The notes below the pieces were generated by a model that had not been told where the DNA came from, did no database searches, and worked only from the letters and a program-made list of their open reading frames with translations. A stretch of 64,000 bases of DNA from positions 65,488,782 through 65,552,781 of the forward strand of contig CP141140.1 of the NCBI GenBank assembly GCA_035235625.1, read 5' to 3'. Every line of letters begins with the position of its first letter. The first letter of the stretch is position 1. Of the stretch, positions 13,230 to 24,424 are shown one piece after another. This stretch comes from Saururus chinensis. Lineage: Eukaryota > Streptophyta > Magnoliopsida > Piperales > Saururaceae. The position numbers were made by a program, and so were the translations under genes.

Positions 13230-14220
13230 GAGAGAGTGAGGGGGAGAGAGAGGGAGAGAGAGATAGAGTGAGGGGGAGAGAGAGACAGAGAGAGTGAGGG
13301 GGAGAGAGAGAGATAGAGAGAGGAGAGAGAGGGAGTGAGGGGGAGAGAGAGGAGACACATAGGTATATACGTAGCTACTACCCTGAAGCAGTAGTGACGC
13401 ATAAGTTTGTGCATCACTACTAGTGTTTTTTATTTTAAAAAAATTAATTGAAAAGAGATAGTGAGGAGAGAGAGGGAGACTATGCATGGGAGAGAGAGAG
13501 AGTAAGGGGGAGAGAGAGACAGAGAGAGGAGAGAGAGGGGGAGAGGAAGAGAGAGTGAGAAGAGAGAGAGTGAGGAGAGAGAGAGAAAAAGAGAGGGAGA
13601 GAGAGTGTGAGGGGGAGAGAGGGAGAGGGAGAGCGAGAGAGACGGTGAGGGGGATAGAGAGGGGGAAGAGAGGGAGAGAGGAGAGAGAGGGAGAGAGTGA
13701 GGGGGAGAGAGGAGAGAGGAAGAGAGTGAGGGGGGAAGAGGAAGAGAGAGAGGGAGAGAGAGATAGAGAGAGGAGAGAGAGGAGACACATAGGTATATAC
13801 GTAGCTACTACCCTGAAGCAGTAGCGATGCATAAGTTTGTGCGTCACTACTAGTGTTTTTTATTTTAAAAAAATTAATTGAAAAGAGATAGGGAGGAGAG
13901 AGAGGGAGACTATGCATGGGAGAGAGAGAGGAAGAGAGAGGGAGAGAGAGAGAGTAAGGGGGAGAGAGAGACAGAGAGAGGAGAGAGAGGGGGAGAGGAA
14001 GAGAGAGTGAGAAGAGAGAGAGAGAAAAAGAGAGGGAGAGAGAGTGTGAGGGGGAGAGAGGGAGAGCGAGAGAGACAGTGAGGGGGATAGAGAGGGGGGA
14101 GAGAGGGAGAGAGGAGAGAGAGGGAGAGAGTGAGGGGGGAGAGAGGAAGAGAGTGAGGGGGAAGAGGAAGATAGAGAGAGGGAGAGAGGGAGAGGGAGAG
14201 AGAGGAAGAGATAGAGAGCA
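13230..14220. repeat. GA-rich tandem cassettes with a conserved spacer
   Basis: Long GA-rich tracts alternate with a conserved spacer of about 110 bp that reads GACACATAGGTATATACG at its start and ends TTAATTGAAAAGAGATAG. Spacers lie at about 13350 and 13785, giving a period near 435 bp, and a third diverged one lies at about 8943-9055 on the other side of the nested insertion. The spacer contains inverted GCGACGC-like motifs. Confidence 0.85.
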
Positions 14221-14264
14221 TAAAAAATTAAAATTTTAAACTATTTTTCAAAAATAAAAAAAAT

Positions 14265-15330
14265 ATTAGCGACGCATAATTGTATGCGTCGCTAGTAGTC
14301 TTGGGTAGTAGTGACATATATGAAGATGCCTCGCTACTACTTAGTATATTCGCGACGCGCTACTAACGTATGTAGTAGCGACACATACTATATATGCCGC
14401 AAATATCCATACTAATAGCGACACTTCGTACGAGCGTCACTAATAACCTTTATTTTTAAAAAAATGCTATTAGCGACGCTCGTATGAAGAGCATCACTAA
14501 TGTGGGTGAAATTTCGCCCACTTATATAATTCCTCCCTCCTCGGGCCCCCCACCCCCCTCCTCCCTCCTGTTCCTCCCTCCTCCGGTCCTTGACTCCACC
14601 TTCCTCCAGTCGTCGCCATCCTCCAGTCCCCCACCCCCTCCGGTCATTGCCATCCTCTGGCTCCCCAATGTCCTCTAGTCCTCCACAACCTCTCCTTCCT
14701 ACTCCCCCTCTCCCCCGGCTCCACCCCCATCCTCCTTCCTGCTCCCCCCTCTTCCCAACTCCGCCCCCTCCTTCCCCCCCTCCTCTGAAGAGGAGGGAGC
14801 GGAGCCGGGGTTAGAGGGGGAAGCAGGAGTGAGGAGGGGGCCGGAATCCAACCCCCTCTCCCTTCCTAGGTGGTGGGCTCATCGGGATTTTTTAAAAAAA
14901 AATGTATTATAATAGCGAAGCATAAAATAACGTCTCTAATATGGACTTATTACCGACCCTTATAATTATGCGTCGTTAATAAGCTATTTTTAATTTTTTT
15001 TAAATATTTTTTATATTAGAGACGTATAGGATAACATCACTAATAAATGATGATTAGCGACGCTTAATATTATGTGTCACTAATAATTTACTATTAGCGA
15101 CGTTGTTTTATGCATCGCTAAAGAAAAATTATTAGCGACGCATAAATAAGTGTCGCTAATGGATACTATTAGCGACACTTTGTGTTAAGCGTCGCTAATA
15201 GGCAATAGCGACTAGACTTTTTTTTTTGACGCTTATGGTGACACTTTTATGTGTTGCTAATAGGCATTAGCGACACTTATGGGACTATTAGTGACGTATA
15301 AATGTGTCACTAATGCCTAATAGTCCTTTT
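14265..15330. repeat. CACTA right subterminal repeats with a C-rich block
   Basis: Copies of TATTAGCGACGC and its inverse at 14265-14510 and 14910-15330 flank a strongly pyrimidine-rich block at about 14520-14770 (CTCC/CCCC steps). Frames in the C-rich block are low-complexity Pro/Ser and not genes. Confidence 0.85.
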
Positions 15331-15342
15331 GTTGTAGTGATA

Positions 15343-16489
15343 CCATGCTGGATTCTCAAGGTCTAGATAAGCTTAATAAATAAACTCATACCGCAATTAA
15401 CTCATCTTAACCTGGGGAGGTACCAAGTCTCGAGCATTATTGCTCATTAAGACCAACTCAAAACGAAATCATGTCCTTTTGAACCCAAACCAATTTCAAT
15501 AAGCCTTTGATCAATCAATCCAACAACCAATGTCATCCAATCTCATTAAATCAATCAAACACGGCTAATTATGATTAATCTCATTCATAAATCATTTTCA
15601 TGATACATGTAACATGGTACATATGTGAGCAATTGTACATGAGCCCAACTACAAGAGACATGCTCAAATCAGTCCGTATGTACAGCAATCATGGTCCATT
15701 GGTGTCAAATAATCATCAACCTACACAAGTGTATATATAATGGTAGTGTTCTCCAATTAAAGACATATGAAACATGAACAAACCATAATTTATACTATAT
15801 ACATGCATCAATGATTTTATCATAGTTCCTCCTTATTGAAATCACGAAGGAAGTATGGTAAAAATATCGAAATACGAGTCCAAGACAAGTATAACATCAT
15901 TTTAGACTTAGGCAAGGATAAACATCACTATACTTAAGCTAGAGCATGGAAACATAATTCACCAATAATTAAGATAACATGTGCAATCACATGAGCACAT
16001 CCTCAAAGTTAACCTACTGTAACCATCAAGAAATCATGAAGTAGTCATCAAACATGAATTTACGACAAGTAGAATGTCATACTATGATTGACCAAACATA
16101 GCCTAAATCATGCTTGAACTAAATCATAAATTTCAATATGATCTTCATGGAATCCCAGTAGTATTTATAAGTAATAATAAATCATTCTTATCGTAAGAAA
16201 TTAAATTTACAGAATGAGAACAATAAATAGGCAAAATATACAAGAACTGGCAAAATTGTCTTAAATATGCTTACATAATCTCATTTTGCATGTATGGACC
16301 ATGTCTAATACTTAATAGAACTTATTTAGGTATAATTAATTATGCTTGCATGCACCTAATATTTCTCATGTGTGTATCATGTTGCATACATCATGAAAAT
16401 AATTATTAAGCCATGATTAATTATGTTTAAACACAATTAATTATGACTTAACAATCTTCTTTTTAAAGATTTACAAGGTGAGCAGGTCT
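15343..16489 (-). mobile_element. LTR-like element, right part, and AT-rich unknown DNA
   Basis: The first bases continue the element interrupted at 7886. Beyond roughly 15.5 kb the DNA is AT-rich with no frame and no defined end. I see nothing else in it. Confidence 0.4.
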
Positions 16490-17913
16490 TGTTACTCCCC
16501 GACTTTTTAGATTAACTTAAAAGTTGGAATTTTGTAAAATTTGTAAGCGAAGAGGGCCCGGATCGACCGTGTATAAACAAGAAACATTTAAAAATATTAA
16601 AGTACCAAAGTACAAAATTTCAAATTTTAGGGCTATACACGCCATAAAATCATGTCAGCATAAATATACAATGCGCACAAAAATATAATTAAACAAAATT
16701 CGGTGTATTGGGCCCTTTTTCCACAAACCAGTCTGCTACAAGCCCAAATTGGTATCTACACTTGCAATATCTGGGGGTGGGTGAGTATAAAATTTTATAC
16801 CCAGTAGGTAGCATTAAATTCTACTAACATGCTGAGGAAAAATAAATCATATACCAAATTTATAACTTAGAAATTAAAGTCAAACCTTTTGCATTGCTTA
16901 AAACAAATACATTTCATTCACAAAATGTTGCTAATATATAAAACGACATACACCCGTGCTCATGAGGCAACGGGATTAGAAGAAGAGGGGTTTTCCCATG
17001 ATACCCTAACTCTTGAGCGCACCAAAAACCTCATTTGGCAGTATCTAGGAGTAATAAACTCTGTCAGTTCTTGGGTTGCGTGTCAAAGAACTACCCTTCA
17101 AATTTTAAAACTTTCAAATGAATAGAATAATCAAATGATATTCAAATAATTGGTGCTAAAATAATCTCATAAGGACAACCTTCGTCCAAACCCTATTAGT
17201 ATTTTAAACCTGTTAAAAGTAAACCTTAGTGGATAACTTGAAGGCACTTAAAAAAAGAACGGAGCTTAGCCCTAACATGAAAATGGAATCCAAAACCACC
17301 TACCCTTATGAGGCCCTCGCTCGTTGTTTGCTTAAATGTGGCGGGTGGCACCTCCCCTTGTGCTGAGATAGTCTCATTGTTCGACTTGAGTGAGACATAG
17401 TCTCATTGTTCAGCTCGAGTGAGATGTGCAGAACCTCCCCTAGTGCAGGGATAATCTTCGCTTCCGGCCTGAGAGTGGCAAACAGGGCCTTCTCTTGCCC
17501 CGGGTCGCTTCCCCCTTTTAGACAGGCTAACTCGAATAATGGACCCCCTCACGATGTAGGGCACCCTTGAATTAGCTAGGATAGGTTTTTGAATGGAATA
17601 AAACGGGCGAGAAACGGCTTAGAAATGAGCATTTAACACTTAGAAACGGGCGTATATCAGAGGAAAGGAGAGGAGGAAGGGAATGGGGCGAGTTTAACCC
17701 CCTCCCTCCCCTTAAATAAGCCCAGGGGCCAGCTGGATGCATGACACATGTGTGCATCCAGCGGCTGCAAGAGCCATAAGCTTGTGCAGCCTGAACTGTA
17801 GGCTACGCTGACAGTTCTGGAAAGCTAGCCGTAGGCTAGCCTACACGGCAAGTAGCAAGCAGTGCTTGCCCATTGCAGCAGGCCATAGATAACCTATCGC
17901 AATGAGGCAGGTT
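16490..17913. mobile_element. LTR-like sequence starting TGTTACTCCCCGAC
   Basis: A TG start and a layout like the other LTR-like repeats here (a GGGTGAGTATAAAA block near 16780). It continues past 17913 through the solo LTR insertion and resumes at 19724, where an imperfect GCGTCAGCCAG-type short repeat follows (19752-19850). Its right end was not found. Confidence 0.4.
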
Positions 17914-18054
17914 TGTAACGACCCATTTTCCGGTTACGCTTAACCCAGGTGGGTTAAGGGTAATTTAGTAATTTGATGTTAGTGTTAGGGGGTTTCATTA
18001 GGTGAAATCCCCATATCCGGGTAGAGCTCAGAGTAACGAGTGTAACGAATCGAA

Positions 18055-18473
18055 GAACACACGAAACGGAGGTCGGGAACGAAAGTTACGACCTCGGGAA
18101 GTGTGCCACATGGGCGGGGCCTACTTGAAAAGTGCGGGATAACCTACCCATGTGTGGTCTAGTTTCAAAGGGCTCGTCGATACGAGTCTATCGGTACTAA
18201 GAACGCACAAAACGGAGGTCGGGAGCAAAAGCTACAGCCTCGGGAAGTGTGCCACATGGGCGGGGCCTGCTCGAAAAGTGCAGGATAACCTACCCATGTG
18301 TGGTCTAGTTTCAAAGGGCTCGTCAATACGAGTCTATCGGTACTAAGAACGCACGATTCTGACCTCAGGAAAAAATGTCATATAGGTGGGACCCACTTTG
18401 AAAGTGCGGGATGACCTACCCATGTTTTGGTCTTATTTTGAAGGGCTCGTTGACACGAGTCCATCGGTATCAA
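18055..18473 (+). repeat. Three tandem enhancer-like units in the solo LTR
   Basis: Units begin GAACACACGAAACGG (18055), GAACGCACAAAACGG (18201) and GAACGCACGATTC (18347). The first two are nearly identical; the third is shorter and diverged. All lie upstream of the TATA box, where promoter repeats are common in LTRs. Confidence 0.85.
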
Positions 18474-18573
18474 GAGCGTGCGATTCCAACGTCAAGGTTG
18501 GAAGTTATCGCTTTTTGAGGTTAAAATATTATTTAAATGAAATAATATCTTTCTGGATAGGAACAATGACGCA

Positions 18574-18705
18574 GTGGATAGGATTGCTGACAAAGCGGAT
18601 AGGATTGATAGTGGATAGGATTGCTGACAAAGCGGATAGGATCGATAGTAGATAGGCTTGCTGACAAAGCGGATAGGATTGCTGACAAAGCGGATAGGGT
18701 TGACA
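18574..18705 (+). repeat. Short tandem repeats upstream of the LTR TATA box
   Basis: Repeats of a roughly 21-bp motif containing GACAAAGCGGATAGGATTG, alternating with a shorter variant, end about 30 bp before the TATA box at 18736. Confidence 0.85.
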
Positions 18706-18735
18706 TGTGTCAACCTCACATCTATCCAATCCTTC

Positions 18736-18743
18736 TATAAATA
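18736..18743 (+). promoter_or_regulatory. TATA box of solo LTR
   Basis: TATAAATA in a TTCTATAAATAGC context, downstream of the tandem U3 repeats. Confidence 0.65.
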
Positions 18744-19177
18744 GCATCCTTGACATCCAGAAAGGAGAAAAGGAGAATTCTCTCCCACGTTTTCCTATTT
18801 TTCTCCCACGTTCAGAAACTTCTATTCTTCGTTTCTCACTCATTTTAAGTCCGATTTGAGTCATTCTTGAGGCGTTCCTAGCTAATTCGATGGTGATCTA
18901 CGCAATGGCATAGTCCATCCCTCAAGTTGGTGCTCCTAGAAGAGAGGAACAAACCGGGGCAAGAGGAGGCTATGTCCGCTGTCTCCGGAAGGGGAGGACG
19001 CCCAGAAATGAGCAGCCCAAATACCGTTACCTCGTGAGACATCAGGGGAGTAAGAGTTTCTTACCTCCTATTTTAATTATTTAACAACATGTGCTAGTTA
19101 TGACATGTTATGATATGATCCATATGTTTGTTATGCTTATATGATATGATGTGTGCTTTTATGTCATGATGTGTATT

Positions 19178-19330
19178 GTCTCGCTCTACGGGAGAGCGAG
19201 ACGTGTGGTGTGTGTTCGTTCTCGGCTCAGTGATGGAGCGAGATGTGTGAATGTGATGTATCCGCTCTGGAATAGAGCGAGGCATGTTGTGGTGTTCGTG
19301 TGGTGCTCGTCTCTATGATAGAGTGAGATG
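19178..19330 (+). repeat. Series of stem-loops in the solo LTR transcribed part
   Basis: A perfect 10-bp stem, GTCTCGCTCT (19178-19187) pairing with AGAGCGAGAC (19193-19202), is followed by three more GCTC..GAGCGAG-type hairpins near 19222-19240, 19262-19280 and 19308-19328. Confidence 0.7.
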
Positions 19331-19723
19331 TGTGTTGCCGGTGTTTTATCGGGTTTTTGTATAACTCCGATTAAATATTCGGAGATACGTATTTTATATG
19401 TATGTATTTTTGGTATGCCGGTTGTATGTAGTAGCCAATAGGCAGAACTACGTCCGGATCTGATCGTATCGGAGTAACATCGTGGATGTTATCCGATATG
19501 TACGTAGGCAACCAACGGCAATGCAACGTTGGCCCGGTCCGAATTAGTTATATAATTAGGCCAGTTCTTGCCTACGCGCAATAGAGTGCTAAAGTTCTAT
19601 AGCGCGTAGAGGAACGAAAAGACTCTCGCACTCAGAGTGTGCTGCTCTTGGTTCTGGGTTTGGTTTTTATCGTTTTCGGACCCCCGGCCCGGGTCGGTTC
19701 TCGGGTCGGGGCGTGACAAGGTT

Positions 19724-20910
19724 ACCCTACCACTTAATGTTGATTGATGCAAATGCGTCAGCCAGCACTGGCTGAGGTGTTTGCATCAGCTAGCAGTAGC
19801 AGATGCGTTTGCGTCAGCCAGTGTGTTAGCTCTGGCTGGCACCAGCGTTGCTAGCATTAGTGTGCTCACACAAAAATCTCTTTTTTTCTTTCAAAACCTG
19901 ATAACTCGCTATAATCTGATTTGCATGTTCTTTGTTATTCTAAAAAATAAATAGAGCTATTAATATAGGACATAAGGAGTAATGTTTTAAATAATTATTT
20001 AGTTTTATCATTTGCCCATAAAAAATAAGAGTTAATATCAAAATTCAATAAAAAATATAAAAAACTAAAATTTATAATCTTAGTTGGGTTCGGTTATAAA
20101 ACCCTGAACTTGATTCGGTTTATTTTATTATATTTAATTGATTTGGTGTGGTTTAATGTCAATTCTGATCGATTTTAACTATTTTTGACATTAAAGTGGT
20201 TAATAAAGGTTTTAACCAAATTTTTTTCCATATTTTAAGTTTTTAAATTGGGTTTCAAATAAGCCAATTTTACTATTTTTAGTATAAAACTCTATTTGTA
20301 CCCCACTAGTTAATTAGGTCTACCTCACCCTTACTATAAAAGGAAAAACTCAGCCACTTTTCCAACTGGGAAAGGGTTGAGACCTGGAGCTTAAGAACTT
20401 AATACTTATTTTCCTAAAAGAGAAAGTAGATTAAGGTTTTGAAGGAGTTTAAGGAATCATTTCAAATCAAGAACTTGCTGGAAGGTAAGGGTTTTAGTCT
20501 CAAACATTGTTGTGATTCGGATTTAAGTTTTGATGTGGTTTTGAAATGGGTTCCATGATTATGAACTTTAATGTTGATTTGAGAAAAGTCTAATTTTTAA
20601 AGTAGTTTCTTAGGATTTATAGTTAGTAATGGCTAAATTTGATGTTCTGGAAGCATGAATTGGATTATAATGAAGTTTGGGGATGTTGTTTGATGATTTA
20701 TGAAGTGCATGTCAAGTTTTGGTTTTGAATTTTAAGTGGGGATGACGAACCAGAACAGCCATTAACGCGTTCGAATAGCCTTGTAGGCCAATCAAACGAC
20801 AAACCTGCAGGCCAATCGAATGACAATACTGCAGTTTGGTCATTTTTATTCTTTTTGCTTATTTCTATATATTTTCTCTTCAATACTATTTCTTATGTTC
20901 ATGTTGAGTA
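19724..20910 (+). mobile_element. LTR-like DNA including copy 2 of the TATA-bearing repeat
   Basis: After remnants of the element begun at 16490, about 20270-20860 repeats the layout of 5280-6110: TATA at 20335, a CCAACTGGGAAAGGGTTG block, a CAAGAACTTGCTGGAAGGTAAG-like block and a GGCC/TCAAACG section. It is interrupted at 20911 by another solo LTR. Confidence 0.45.
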
Positions 20911-21094
20911 TGTTGACATTTTTTTTATAAAAAAAAGTCAAAAAAGACTTCGTCCAAAATTTTGGAGCTTGACTAGCTCCAAAGTGGACAAAGTCTTTCC
21001 TGACTAAGTTAAAAAAAAAAAAAAAAAGAGAAAGAAGAAATTGTCATATTCTACACATGTAGAAATAAGACAAAACTTATAACCAATTTTTTTA

Positions 21095-21735
21095 ATTAAG
21101 TAAACCCTTACGGGTTTCACATCAAATTAGTCATTAAATTAAAAGGCTAAATAAAACATTTGTAAGTCTCACATTAGATTAGCCATTAAATTAAAATCAT
21201 AAGAGGCTAAGTAAGACCCCACATGGGTCTCACATCAAATTAGCCATTAAATTAAAATCATAAGAGGCTAAGTGAGACCTCACATGGGTCCTACATCAAA
21301 TTAGCCATTAAATTAAAATCACAAGAGGCTAAGTGAGACCCCTACGGGTCCCACATCAAATTAGTCATCAAATCAAAAGTTACAAAAGGCTAAGTGAGAC
21401 CCACATCAGTCTCATATCAAATTAGCCATTAAATTTAAATCACAAGAGGCTAAGTGAGACCCACATGGTCCTACATCAAATTAGTAATTAAATCAAAAAA
21501 TCAAAAACTGAATGAAACCCCTCATGGGTCCCACGTCAAATAACCATCAAATCAAAAGTTATAAAAAGTTAAGTGAGACCTACATGGGTCTCACATCAAA
21601 TTAGCCATTAAATTTAAATCACAAGAGGCTAAGTGAGACCCTTATGTGTCCCACACCAAATTAGCCATCAAATAAAAAATCAAAAGACTGGATGGAACCC
21701 ACATAGGTCCCATATCAAATTAGCCAAATTAAAAT
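21095..21735 (+). repeat. Minisatellite of about 60-bp units inside the solo LTR
   Basis: About ten to eleven units of roughly 60 bp, each with AGGCTAAGTGAGACCC, a CATG centre and GGGTCTCACATCAAATTAG, then an AT-rich arm. The GAGACCC..CATG..GGGTCTC core is a near palindrome in most units. Unit identity is variable. Confidence 0.9.
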
Positions 21736-21779
21736 ATAAAACCCCATATAAGTCTCATACAAAGAATAGACTTTAAAAT

Positions 21780-21860
21780 AAATCCTAAAGTCTAAAAGAT
21801 GATTTTAAGACCCACCTCCTAAAGTCTAAAAGATGATTTTAAGACCCACTTCCTAAAGGC
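21780..21860 (+). repeat. Two-copy 35-bp tandem repeat
   Basis: TAAAGTCTAAAAGATGATTT followed by TAAGACCCAC occurs twice in succession, with CTCC and TTCC variants at the joints. Confidence 0.85.
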
Positions 21861-22243
21861 TAGTTATGTAATTGAAAAAAAAAAGATAAAAGAAGATAAT
21901 AACAAAAAAATACATGGTGCACTAGAGAAACTAAGGAAGAAAAATTAGTTAAGTCCCTATATATAGTGAGCCCCTACACTTTTAAAGAATGTCCACTTAA
22001 CTAACAAAATTAATATTTGAAAAGACTAAGTCAAAACTTCTTTGAATGGTAACTCACGTTAAAAAATGAACGAATGAATGAAATGGAAGAGTAAGGCAAA
22101 GACCAAGTCAAACCACTACCACATGCCAAGTGGTCTTCCCCACTACCCCACTAATTCACTAACTCACTCCCCACTTCCCAAAAACTACCCCACTAACTCA
22201 CCACCCTCTCCCACTACCTTACCCCATGACACAATTCTAACAC

Positions 22244-22251
22244 TATAAATA
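22244..22251 (+). promoter_or_regulatory. TATA box of solo LTR
   Basis: TATAAATA after a C-rich tract, within the solo LTR at 20911-22850. It sets the plus orientation. Confidence 0.6.
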
Positions 22252-22855
22252 CCCACTTCTTCTCATAGAGAGGGGCTTTTGGCAGTCAAGTCTAAGAAGT
22301 CTTCACAAACCCTAAAGTTCTTCATCCCAAAGGAAAATACTCCACCAAGAAGAGAAGAAAACTCCAAGAAGAAAACTCATCCACCAAGTCCTTCAAATGT
22401 CTTTTTCTCAAAGCATCCTTTCAATTCCAAGGATTCAATCCCAAGGAATTTGCAAGGAGCTTGAAGTAGGAGAAGTTGCACAAAGCAAAGGAAAGATGAT
22501 TCTCAAGCTTAAAGATAAGAAGACATACAAATGATGAGTTCTTATATGTGATCTTCTTCATTTTCGTTATGTTCTTTCTTTTTAATATTTGTAATCATCT
22601 TTTGATAATTTCAATATTCTTCTCCTTTCTCTACTTCTAATTTGTCTTTATTTTTTGTCATTTAATTGAAGGGTTTGAAAATTGGTTGATTACTACTACT
22701 ATATCCCAAAATTTTAAAAAGTAGTAGCAATTGGCCAAGAGAGGGTCATCCTACAAAAAAAAAAGTTTTTTCTCTATCTCTTGCAAAGAATGGATTATCC
22801 TATCTCTTCTTTTGTCTTGTGCATAGGGAACTAACCGAAATCCCCCAACAGAGTA

Positions 22856-24424
22856 ATTTGAACTAGAATGAACTACTAAAAGAGTATATTATTGATGTTT
22901 GAAAATTATGAAGAATATTTAAGTCCTATGTGAAATTATATGTTGTTGGCTACACATGTTAGGATTGTTTATCTTGAATCTATGATTAAATGATTCCTTA
23001 TATTTTAAGCATGATTCCAGTAAGATTATAGAATGCTAATAAACTGATATGTCTTTATATATTGTGGTTAAATTATGGGTGAATGATAGTGCTATGACTA
23101 GATTCAAGTGTTGTGTTAATATGCTTCCATATATTTAGCATGTGGTTACATTTGACTTGGTTGATGGTTTCCGATAGTTTTCACTCATAATTTCAGTTAT
23201 AAACTATGATTAAATGTTAAAGAACATGTGTAGTGTGATGATGAGTTAATTGCAAAATATGTTTATATGCTTAGAATTAAATGTTTTTACCATGTACACA
23301 CACATATGGGGGAATGATCATGATAATATTGGGTATTATGATTATAAATGATGCATGGGTATTGTGATTATACATGATATCTGAAGGGTTGGTAAGAGTA
23401 ATTATTATGAATTAGAATTCATGTATGCCTTGTCAATGCCTTGACACGTTGTCAGTGTGATTCACCTTTTCTATCTAATTAAATGTTACACTAAACTTTT
23501 AGTGTAAAAATACAGGAATAAAAATATCATATTCTTCAAAATATAATCATAGCCAGGGAGCCACCAAAATAAGAAGAGGTCACAACTGGATCATACAATT
23601 CTTGTGCCCCTTGTATTGAATTCAAGTTCGTTTGCATATGTTTCAAAGGATGCATGAGCCATGAAAAGGAATGAGATTAAAATTTGTGGACCCTTAATCT
23701 AGTGGGTCCTCTCTCCACCTATAGGGGGGCCATGATGGTGGGTCCTCTTCCCACCTATAGGGGCACCTTGATGTGGCTCATTTATAAAGTGGACATGAAT
23801 TTCAGTGGATTAATAAAGGGCCCGTTTGGGAGGTAGATTTTATGAGTGAAAAGTGATTTATTTAGGTTAGAAATCGCTTTCTGAGCTTAAAATCATATAA
23901 AAGGGTCATTTAACATTAAAATGGCATTCTCAATAAAAGTCATTTTTTGGGTCAATTCAAACCAAATTGACCCAAAATCTAATTTCTTCAAGAACTCTCC
24001 TCATGAGGTGGGTTCTTGAAGAAATCGTTTTCTAATTTAAAAAGGTGTAAAAAAATATTTTACCCATTAATCAAATCCATTTTACCAATTGTGTTGAAGA
24101 GTATTTTTATCACTTTTACATAAATATCAGCTTAAATTTAATTTCTTTTTAAAATCATCTTAATAAACCCTAACCAAACTTATCATACTTTTAATTTTTT
24201 TATCAAAAACCAATTCTCGTACAAAGCCATCTTCTTTTACTTCAAAATATTTACCACACGCCCCCAAAGTTTAAGAATCAGTGAAGCGTAGCAGAACTCA
24301 AAGGAGGGCTGACATTCGTGATCTGAGTCTGACAAAGAATCTTGACACAGCGTGCTCATCGTCGTCGCCAGTAGGGGTAGGATTCAGATTCTAATCCAGG
24401 CACAGAAGAATTCGACTGAAGATC
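22856..24424. other. AT-rich repeat remnant and GH31 upstream region
   Basis: 22856-23815 continues old repeat DNA and includes a two-copy repeat of about 40 bp (GTGGGTCCTCT..CCACCTATAGGGG) at 23698-23775. From 23819 a GGGCCCGTTTGGGAGG motif looks like one end of a Tourist-type MITE, but I found no matching second end. The last 200 bp before 24425 are the likely promoter and 5' UTR of GH31 copy B; no confident TATA box was seen. Confidence 0.5.

Larger units (their letters stand above)
7887..15339. mobile_element. Non-autonomous CACTA (CMC/En-Spm type) DNA transposon
   Basis: Both ends carry the 13-bp terminal inverted repeat CACTACAACAAAA (7887-7899 and the reverse complement ending at 15339). 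A 3-bp ATA target duplication flanks it (7884-7886 and 15340-15342), the size known for CACTA elements. Both subterminal regions hold many copies of TATTAGCGACGC and its inverse, which is typical of CACTA subterminal transposase-binding repeats. There is no transposase reading frame. Removing the nested LTR-type insertion at 9113-13229 leaves about 3.3 kb. The interior is GA-rich tandem sequence plus a C-rich block. Confidence 0.92.
17914..19718 (+). mobile_element. Solo LTR (1805 bp) with AGGTT target duplication
   Basis: Begins TGTAACGACCC and ends GGGGCGTGACA. It is flanked by AGGTT at 17909-17913 and AGGTT at 19719-19723, a perfect 5-bp target duplication. A TATA box (TATAAATA, 18736-18743) sets plus orientation. 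The U3-like part holds a three-copy repeat with 146-bp spacing and a run of short repeats. No coding frame or second LTR is present, so it is a solo LTR formed by LTR-LTR recombination. Confidence 0.9.
20911..22850 (+). mobile_element. Solo LTR (1940 bp) with GAGTA target duplication
   Basis: Begins TGTTGACATT and ends CCCCCAACA, so TGTTG and CAACA are inverted at its ends. GAGTA flanks both sides (20906-20910 and 22851-22855). A TATAAATA box at 22244-22251, near three quarters of its length, is followed by a purine-rich leader. The upstream half is a minisatellite of about 60-bp units. No second LTR or gag-pol is seen. A short frame at 22279-22464 lies in the leader and is probably not a gene. 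Confidence 0.9.

Noticed and set aside
13185-14221. Long open frames (up to 220 codons) rich in Ser/Leu on one strand and Arg/Glu on the other
   Set aside because: They read through GA-rich tandem DNA of the CACTA element; no domain, no codon structure and several overlapping frames at once.
14484-14814. Pro/Ser-rich frames in a C-rich block
   Set aside because: Low-complexity pyrimidine DNA inside the CACTA element; overlapping frames give equally plausible but meaningless proteins.
18492-18864. Frames with repeated NPIRFVS-type peptides
   Set aside because: The repetition comes from the roughly 21-bp DNA repeats upstream of the solo LTR TATA box.
22279-22464. 61-codon frame after the solo LTR TATA box
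   Set aside because: Located in the LTR leader, Lys/Pro/Ser-rich, no similarity I recognise; probably chance.
23819-24185. Possible Tourist MITE starting GGGCCCGTTTGGGAGG upstream of GH31 copy B
   Set aside because: No inverted partner end or matching target duplication was found, so an intact element is not supported.
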